From positions 1 through 12,106 of the forward strand of contig JAITBC010000058.1 of assembly GCA_031283785.1 (NCBI GenBank): 12,106 nucleotides of DNA. The letters are read 5' to 3'. Positions 7,314 to 12,106 of this stretch are shown here, piece by piece. Position 1 is the stretch's first letter. Every line of letters begins with the position of its first letter. This DNA comes from Tannerella sp. Lineage in GTDB: Bacteria > Bacteroidota > Bacteroidia > Bacteroidales > Tannerellaceae. A program made the translations under genes and the position numbers. Below the pieces are notes generated by a model that made no database searches, was not told where the DNA came from, and saw only the letters and a list, made by a program, of their open reading frames with translations.

Positions 7314-7948
7314 TGAAACGGATGATTATAAAAGTATGCGGCATGCGTGACCCGGAAAATATACGCAGCCTGGAGGCGCTTGATGTGGATATTACAGGTC
7401 TCATATTCTATCCGCCTTCACCCCGCTGTGTGCCGGACGACGGGCGTTTGGACGACACTGTGTTCCTCCGATGCGGCAAGAAAAGAGCCGGCGTTTTTGT
7501 AAATGAGAAACCGGGAATATTAATCGGTAAGGCGGAACGTTATCACCTGGATTATATTCAGTTACACGGCGGCGAATCGCCGGAGACATGTGAAACGTTG
7601 CGCCGGCAGGGTTATGCTGTTATTAAAGCCTTTCCGGTAGCAACGAAGGAGGATTTTAAATGTACGGACGATTATCCGTGTTGCGCCGATTTTTTTCTGT
7701 TCGACACGAAAAATGTTAATTATGGCGGTTCGGGCGAACGTTTTGACTGGTCTCTCCTCGATGAGTATAAAGGGAATACGCCCTTCCTGCTTAGTGGCGG
7801 GTTGACGCCGGATTGCGCTGACGAAATAAGTTCGCTCCGCCATCCGATGTTTGCCGGCATAGACCTTAACAGCGGGTTTGAAACGTCGCCCGCAATAAAA
7901 GATATAGCCAAACTGAAGGATTTTATAAATACAATACGCAGCCTTTGA
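7313..7948 (+). CDS. trpF: Phosphoribosylanthranilate isomerase
   Basis: Catalyses the Amadori rearrangement of PRA to CdRP, the substrate of TrpC. The 211-residue TIM-barrel protein has the N-terminal IKVCGMR with the general-base Cys9, QLHG at 83-86, and the general-acid Asp131 in LFDTK. It ends with the phosphate-binding SGGLTPD at 161-167 and the GIDLNSG segment. The ATG at 7313 overlaps the trpC stop; a second in-frame ATG three codons on (7322) would remove only MKR. Enzyme order in the operon is C then F although F acts first. The 57-base gap to trpA is the widest inside the operon. Confidence 0.95.
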   Translation: MKRMIIKVCGMRDPENIRSLEALDVDITGLIFYPPSPRCVPDDGRLDDTVFLRCGKKRAGVFVNEKPGILIGKAERYHLDYIQLHGGESPETCETLRRQGYAVIKAFPVATKEDFKCTDDYPCCADFFLFDTKNVNYGGSGERFDWSLLDEYKGNTPFLLSGGLTPDCADEISSLRHPMFAGIDLNSGFETSPAIKDIAKLKDFINTIRSL

Positions 7949-8005
7949 AAAACAGGAGGCGTTTATACATTGTACAACATCGTTAAAAATATAATATTAT
8001 CTCTT

Positions 8006-8788
8006 ATGGAAAACAGGATAACAACATTGTTTAAAACAAAGAAGAAAGATATTTTGTCGGTTTATTTCTGCGCCGGATATCCGGAGGTTGACAATACCGC
8101 AGATGTGATACGGACGCTGGAGAGAAATGGCGTCGATATGCTGGAAATAGGTATTCCGTTCAGCGACCCGATGGCCGACGGTCCGGTTATACAGGAGGCC
8201 TCTACGCAGGCGCTGAGGAACGGGATGTCGCTACGTAAATTGTTTTCCCGGTTGCAGGGTATCCGTGACAGTGTTGGCATCCCGCTGTTACTGATGGGAT
8301 ATCTGAATCCGGTAATGCAATATGGATTTGAAAATTTCTGTAAGTCGTGCAGCGATACCGGTATCGACGGTTGTATTATCCCGGATTTGCCGTTCGCCGA
8401 TTATCTTGATGAATTTAAACCGATAGCGGAAAAATACGGCATAAAAGTCATTATGCTGATAACGCCGGAGACTTCCGACGAACGCATCCGTTTTATAGAT
8501 GAACATACCGACGGCTTTATCTATATGGTATCATCTGCCGCTACGACGGGAGCACAGCAGTCGTTCGACGAGCGGAAACAGGCTTATTTCCGCCGGATAA
8601 ACGCAATGTCGCTGCGTAATCCCCGTATGATCGGCTTTGGAATAAGTAATAGGGAAACATTCCGCACGGCCTGCGATAATGCTTCGGGAGCAATTATAGG
8701 AAGTAAATTCGTCACACTTATCGGAGAAAGCCGGTCGCCGGAGATTGCCGTAAAAAAACTGAAAGAAGCGTTGGCCCTGACTGAATAA
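8006..8788 (+). CDS. trpA: Tryptophan synthase alpha chain
   Basis: Cleaves indole-3-glycerol phosphate to indole and glyceraldehyde-3-phosphate and passes indole to TrpB. From the ATG at 8006 it has 260 residues. The catalytic acids are Glu47 in LEIGIPFSD and Asp58 in PMADGP, and the phosphate-binding region is GFGISNRE at 210-217. VSSAATTGA at 175-183 replaces the more usual VSxAGVTG type of sequence. The N-terminus MENRITTLF matches typical TrpA starts. An in-frame TTG at 7970 would add 12 residues and is preceded by a strong AGGAGG at 7954-7959, so the start is not fully settled. It is the last gene of the operon; no convincing intrinsic terminator directly follows. Confidence 0.95.
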   Translation: MENRITTLFKTKKKDILSVYFCAGYPEVDNTADVIRTLERNGVDMLEIGIPFSDPMADGPVIQEASTQALRNGMSLRKLFSRLQGIRDSVGIPLLLMGYLNPVMQYGFENFCKSCSDTGIDGCIIPDLPFADYLDEFKPIAEKYGIKVIMLITPETSDERIRFIDEHTDGFIYMVSSAATTGAQQSFDERKQAYFRRINAMSLRNPRMIGFGISNRETFRTACDNASGAIIGSKFVTLIGESRSPEIAVKKLKEALALTE

Positions 8789-8793
8789 AAGAT

Positions 8794-8941
8794 TTAACTA
8801 TCAGCTACCACCGGAATTTCCATTAACATCACAAAGCCGGGATTGTCAACTCCATATCTCAAAATACGCCAAAACATGTGCCGGTACAATCATTGAATTG
8901 ATTTGTTCGGCACTTGGGTATTCCAATTTTTTGCGTCCCAT
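8794..8941 (-). pseudogene. Frameshifted remnant of a - strand gene, possibly a transposase N-terminal region
   Basis: On the - strand an ORF starting with ATG at 8941-8939 encodes MGRKKLEYPSAEQINSM, then IVPAHVLAYFEIW, and stops at 8846. The adjacent frame continues from 8850 with VDNPGFVMLMEIPVVADS and stops at 8794. Joining them through a single-base deletion near 8851-8858 gives a smooth FEIYGVDNPGF, so this looks like a gene fragment with a frameshift. The hydrophobic-Pro...LxYFEI pattern recalls the small N-region proteins of some Bacteroidota insertion sequences (ISAon1 type), but the resemblance is weak and from memory. No terminal repeats or catalytic domain are seen. A TAnnTTTG-like box on the - strand (8972-8965) lies just upstream. 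It could also be a chance ORF. Confidence 0.4.
8878..8913. repeat. Imperfect inverted repeat (hairpin) downstream of trpA
   Basis: 8878-8883 (GTGCCG) pairs with 8908-8913 (CGGCAC), and 8886-8892 pairs with 8899-8906 with one bulged T, around a six-base loop: 13 pairs in all. A weak TTGG/CCAA stem with six T residues (8914-8932) follows 13 bases away. Together they could end the trp transcript, but the spacing is not that of a classical intrinsic terminator. The hairpin lies inside the putative - strand gene remnant. Confidence 0.35.
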
Positions 8942-9228
8942 AATTTATTCATCTTTATGTGGTACAAATCTAAAAAAACAAATAGTATCCCGATGAAATT
9001 AACAAAAAAAAACGCTATAAAATATTAATTAAATGTAAATCACAATATTTTAACTTGTGCGAAACAATATTTCTAATAAATAGTTGTTATATTTGCAACG
9101 ATAATTTATTCATTTCTCTAAGGGAGTTTGTGAAACGAATGAAAACTTGGAACGAAATATTTATTTAAACGAGACGGTTAATGGAAACGATCACATTATA
9201 TTCAATTATAAAAACAAATAACTTAATT
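8942..9228. other. AT-rich intergenic region upstream of the LRR lipoprotein gene
   Basis: Strongly AT-rich non-coding stretch with several A tracts (for example 9003-9010). It holds the predicted LRR gene promoter at 9088-9095 and its leader of about 125 bases. The leader contains AGGGAG at 9121-9126 and a nine-codon ORF (9139-9168, MKTWNEIFI). An in-frame ATG at 9181 would extend the lipoprotein by 16 residues but would bury its signal peptide. No other structure is seen. Confidence 0.5.
9088..9095 (+). promoter_or_regulatory. Probable -7 element of the LRR lipoprotein gene promoter
   Basis: TATATTTG is an exact match to the Bacteroidota TAnnTTTG consensus. No good TTTG is found 19-21 bases upstream (CAAT there), so the -33 box is weak or the gene needs an activator or alternative sigma factor. 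Transcription would start near 9102. Confidence 0.5.
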
Positions 9229-11520
9229 ATGAAAACAAGAACAAAAGGATTTTTGACAATATTGCTGATTTTGTCTACAATGGCAGGATGCAATAAAAAC
9301 GAAGTAATTCCGGAACCGGAAATCCCGGAAGTTCCGTCGATACCTCAGGAAGATTTTCCGGATAAGGCGTTTTATGATTTTATACTGAAGAACTTTGACA
9401 CGGATAAGGATGGAATTATAAGCATGGAGGAGGCAAACAACGTAAGGCAAATAGACTGTTCATCCCTAACAAACCCTCAAAACTATTTTACTTCTTTGAA
9501 AGGGTTTGAACATTTCCCCAATCTGGAGAAACTGAATCTGAATAAGGTCTTCAATTTCAACGGCGTTCCCTTAGATTTGGACTTGAGTAAAAATGTCGCT
9601 TTGACGGAGTTAATTATATCGGATGCAAGCATCAAAACCGTGAATATATCTAACAGTCCTTTATTGAAAATCGTGCGTGCCGACAATTCAAAAATGGAAA
9701 CACTGGACGTCAGTCGCAATACGCTGCTGGAAATATTGGATATAAGCCGTAACGGTATAAAAAACATAGATTTAAGTAAAAATACAGTACTGAAAGAATT
9801 GTATTGCGACAGGAGTGATTTATTGGGAGAGAATTATACAAAAATGGCGGAACTCGACGTTTCGGCTAACGTACTGTTGAAGGTGCTGGATTGCAGAGCG
9901 AACGTGCTGGCGGAACTCGACGTTTCGAAAAACACGCTGCTGGAAGTATTGAATTGCAGCGCGAATAAACTGACAAAAATAGACATCACGAAGAATCCTG
10001 AATTAAAGGATGTGGATATCAGCGAAAACGATATTGCATTTTTAAATCTGACCCAAAACAATGAGTTGAAAAAGTTGAATACCTCGAATACTAAAGTCCC
10101 GTTTTTAGACATAAAAAACACGCTGATCGACACGCTGTACTGTTGCGCCGAAAGGGGTCTCCTCAGTTCGCTGGATGCAAAAGGCAGCAAGACGCTGAAA
10201 CTGGTGGAATGCAGTTTCGTAGAAAAATTGGATGTGAGCGAATCATCCATCGAAACAATCGTTTTCCGCGATACAAAACATTCTAGCGGCTATTATCCGC
10301 AAAAGACGACTTTTTTGCTTAACAACTGTCCGAATCTGAAGGAATACTATTACCGGTTAGACATTGAGTATTCGCGAGGTTCGGAAGAGGCGATAAACGC
10401 AGGTGATATAGACTTGGACATAAGCCATTGCGCGTCACTCACAAAATTTTATTCGAATATTCTTCAGGACATAAAAATAGATAACTGTCCTAAATTAAAA
10501 GAATTGACATGCAAAGGCGTCTTTGACGATATCGACCTGTCGGGTGACGCCGGCCTTGAAAATGTCTACCTTTACTCCCCGTCATTAAAAACAGTCGACT
10601 TAAAGGATTGCGCTTCGCTGACGGACGTGTATTGCTTCGGAGCTTTTGAAACGATAGACCTTTCCGGCAATAAAAATATCCGGCGGCTGAAACTTGTGAA
10701 TAAAGAATTAACCGCCCTGAATATTGATGCATTAATCAATCTGGAATATCTGAATATCGCCGTCGCACCGCTTGATGAAACGTTGAATATCACTAAGAAT
10801 GTCAAGCTGGAAGAAATAACAGTACGGGATTCTGCCGCTTTGTATTCCGGATATGGTGAAATAAAGCTGCATGTTGCCGACCTGCCGTCGCTAAAATATC
10901 TGCAAAACAGTTCGAAGTCACTTGTAGATCTCAAGATTGATAATTGCGAAAAGCTGGAATCTGTTTTAAGTAATAGAAACGGCAGCATAAATCCGGGTAA
11001 ACTGGTTATCGGGAATTGCTCCGGTCTTCGTAAAGTGGATTGCAGTTACGGCAAGTTGTCGGAAGTTGATATTCGCAACTGCGGAAATCTTGATTCTTTG
11101 AATCTTTACGGTAATGAACTGGCATCTTTTCAATATAATGACAGTAAAAACCTTACCTATTTAAATTGTACGGGCAACAAATTAAAATCGTTGGATATAA
11201 GCGGCATCACCGGATTAAAAGAGTTGCACTGTGGAGCTAATGCAATAAGCAACTTAACGGTGAACAACTGTTTCAACATAGAAATGATCTATTGCGAGAA
11301 TAACCAAATACTGTCTCTGCGCGTAGACAGTCTTTTGGAGTTGCGTGATTTGTATTGCAGCGGTAATCGGCTGACGTCACTGGATATAAGTAATAATCCG
11401 GTGATGGACAAGTTGGACTGCACACAGAATCCGGACCTTGCTACCCTGTATATGAGCAAGACCCAGAATTGTTCCGTACTTAAGAAAGACGGACATACGG
11501 AAATAAAATACACGGATTAG
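9229..11520 (+). CDS. Leucine-rich repeat surface lipoprotein with an EF-hand-like loop
   Basis: A 763-residue predicted lipoprotein. From the ATG at 9229 it has a basic start, a hydrophobic core and the lipobox LSTMAGC, so Cys21 should be lipidated. A Pro/Glu-rich linker follows (25-42). Residues 57-68 form a textbook 12-residue EF-hand loop with Asp at positions 1, 3 and 5, Gly at 6, Ile at 8 and Glu at 12, suggesting Ca2+ binding. From about residue 75 to 750 it is leucine-rich repeats of about 21 residues with a core like LxxLDVSxNxxLxxLxC; the middle (about 350-620) is more irregular. Proteins of this build are common in Bacteroidales and usually lie in the outer membrane or at the surface, with binding roles mostly unproven. 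The ending (KKDGHTEIKYTD) looks complete; no type IX sorting domain is seen. A 16-residue upstream extension (ATG at 9181) is open but spoils the signal peptide. Confidence 0.85.
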   Translation: MKTRTKGFLTILLILSTMAGCNKNEVIPEPEIPEVPSIPQEDFPDKAFYDFILKNFDTDKDGIISMEEANNVRQIDCSSLTNPQNYFTSLKGFEHFPNLEKLNLNKVFNFNGVPLDLDLSKNVALTELIISDASIKTVNISNSPLLKIVRADNSKMETLDVSRNTLLEILDISRNGIKNIDLSKNTVLKELYCDRSDLLGENYTKMAELDVSANVLLKVLDCRANVLAELDVSKNTLLEVLNCSANKLTKIDITKNPELKDVDISENDIAFLNLTQNNELKKLNTSNTKVPFLDIKNTLIDTLYCCAERGLLSSLDAKGSKTLKLVECSFVEKLDVSESSIETIVFRDTKHSSGYYPQKTTFLLNNCPNLKEYYYRLDIEYSRGSEEAINAGDIDLDISHCASLTKFYSNILQDIKIDNCPKLKELTCKGVFDDIDLSGDAGLENVYLYSPSLKTVDLKDCASLTDVYCFGAFETIDLSGNKNIRRLKLVNKELTALNIDALINLEYLNIAVAPLDETLNITKNVKLEEITVRDSAALYSGYGEIKLHVADLPSLKYLQNSSKSLVDLKIDNCEKLESVLSNRNGSINPGKLVIGNCSGLRKVDCSYGKLSEVDIRNCGNLDSLNLYGNELASFQYNDSKNLTYLNCTGNKLKSLDISGITGLKELHCGANAISNLTVNNCFNIEMIYCENNQILSLRVDSLLELRDLYCSGNRLTSLDISNNPVMDKLDCTQNPDLATLYMSKTQNCSVLKKDGHTEIKYTD
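9845..9927 (+). repeat. 63-base direct repeat of LRR units
   Basis: The 20 bases at 9845-9864 recur exactly at 9908-9927, an offset of 63 bases or one 21-residue repeat. Both encode the AELDVS core of a leucine-rich repeat. Identity at the DNA level, including synonymous positions, points to a recent unit duplication or gene conversion, whereas most other units in the gene have diverged. Confidence 0.8.
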
Positions 11521-11537
11521 AGCCGGGAAAATGAAAT

Positions 11538-11750
11538 ATGGATAACGAAGATGGAACCTTCAGGATAGAGCTGGATAAGTTGGTCAAATTTCGGATGAGC
11601 GGAACCGTACGACTATACGTCGACAATACCGGGGAAAAATACGGTACGCTGGAATTGACGTCGCTGGAACCCTCCGGGGCGAGAGAGCCGGCAAATCTTC
11701 AATCAGGCATATATACGGAAACTTTTATTTTTAATACTGGCGAGCATTGA
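11538..11750 (+). CDS. Hypothetical protein, 70 residues
   Basis: I do not recognise this protein. The ORF starts at an ATG 17 bases after the LRR gene's stop, has an in-frame stop (11532-11534) just upstream, and ends at 11750. It has no signal peptide or membrane segment. The composition is that of a soluble, beta-strand-rich fragment: alternating hydrophobic and polar residues around SGTVRLYVDNTGEKYGTLEL, then a Pro/Gly-containing segment. This could be a genuine small protein, or the surviving C-terminal part of a larger secreted protein whose N-terminus was lost, since the sequence begins abruptly inside what looks like a folded domain. It may share a transcript with the LRR gene upstream; the next gene starts 54 bases on. 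Confidence 0.45.
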   Translation: MDNEDGTFRIELDKLVKFRMSGTVRLYVDNTGEKYGTLELTSLEPSGAREPANLQSGIYTETFIFNTGEH

Positions 11751-11804
11751 ATCAATTTATTTTAGTTTTGAGAGAATATGAACAATTTTCAAAAAATAAT
11801 GATT

Positions 11805-12106
11805 ATGAAGAAAATAATAATTGGTATGCTGTTCTGTCTTGCGGCGGTTTATACGTTTGGGCAGGAATTTTGTTACTATGTGGGAAACGAGAAAGTCTGT
11901 CGCGGGATCTCCGTAACGAAAATGCTGGTGAAGTCGGATCTTGATATAACCGGTATTGAAAGCGCATTGCAGAATACGGTTGCCGGCAGTCTAAAGGGAA
12001 TTGTTTTCCTGCAGAAAGGAGTACTTATGGTCGAAATGGAGAATACAAGTAAGGAAAATCTTCTGGAACTGATACGTCAATGGCATTCCAGAGGGGACGT
12101 CGTTTT
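11805..12106 (+). CDS. Secreted protein, N-terminal part (possibly a subtilase-type protease propeptide)
   Basis: An open frame from ATG 11805 runs to the window edge, giving 100 codons of an incomplete gene. Two in-frame ATGs lie upstream (11778 and 11799). The one at 11805 gives the best signal peptide: MKK, a hydrophobic core IIIGMLFCLAAVYTF, then a probable cleavage site after Gly-Gln. The mature start EFCYYVGNEKV and the later ENLLELIRQWHSRGDVVF resemble, in layout, the N-terminal propeptides of Bacteroidota S8 family peptidases, which open with a YYxxGxK-like strand and later have a strand before the protease domain. That assignment is from memory; no catalytic residues are in view. It may form a transcript with the two genes upstream. 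It overlaps a competing ORF in another frame (11747-11944, TTG start), which lacks a plausible start and signal. Confidence 0.68.
   Translation, partial: MKKIIIGMLFCLAAVYTFGQEFCYYVGNEKVCRGISVTKMLVKSDLDITGIESALQNTVAGSLKGIVFLQKGVLMVEMENTSKENLLELIRQWHSRGDVV

Noticed and set aside
8914..8932. TTGG/CCAA stem followed by six T as a trp operon terminator.
   Set aside because: Four base pairs, two of them A-T, are too weak to call on their own; mentioned only with the neighbouring hairpin.
11747..11944. A 65-codon ORF (TTG start) overlapping the last gene.
   Set aside because: It lies in another frame from the 11805 gene, which has a proper signal peptide and stays open to the window edge; this frame is a shadow.
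1..12106. CRISPR arrays, tRNA or rRNA genes, toxin-antitoxin or defence systems.
   Set aside because: Both strands were read for repeat-spacer patterns, cloverleaf ends and defence motifs; none was seen.

Overview
The window looks like the chromosome of a member of the order Bacteroidales (phylum Bacteroidota). Three things support this: promoters of the Bacteroidota type (TTTG, about 19 bases, then TAnnTTTG), the trp gene order B-E-G-D-C-F-A, and a large lipoprotein built from about 21-residue leucine-rich repeats. All confident genes lie on the + strand. The genus cannot be fixed from the sequence alone.

Layout. Bases 1-119 are the 3' end of a group II intron: domain V, domain VI with a bulged branch-point A, and the 3' splice site. 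Bases 120-229 are unrecognised downstream-exon sequence. Bases 290-1942 hold two membrane-protein genes three bases apart, an AI-2E/PerM-family permease and a TRIC/UPF0126-family channel. Bases 1943-2248 are a regulatory region with a good promoter, a short leader peptide containing Trp-Trp-Trp, and mutually exclusive antiterminator and terminator hairpins. Bases 2249-8788 are a complete seven-gene tryptophan operon, with gaps from a 1-base overlap to 57 bases. Bases 8789-9228 hold what looks like a frameshifted coding remnant on the - strand and an AT-rich promoter/leader. Bases 9229-11520 encode an LRR lipoprotein with an EF-hand-like loop. After it come a 70-codon ORF of unknown function and the first 100 codons of a secreted protein that runs off the window.

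How the genes work together. TrpE/TrpG make anthranilate from chorismate and glutamine, TrpD adds phosphoribosyl, TrpF isomerises, TrpC closes the indole ring, and TrpA/TrpB convert indole-3-glycerol phosphate and serine to tryptophan. The leader makes expression of the whole set depend on whether a ribosome stalls at the three Trp codons. I could pair the leader by hand into 1:2, 2:3 and 3:4 helices positioned as in classical attenuation. This is the most informative regulatory structure here. A Bacteroidota trp leader motif has been described before, so the principle is probably not new.

The right-hand part (about 8790 onward) is lower in GC, carries the remnant, and encodes surface or secreted proteins. 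It looks more accessory than the trp region.
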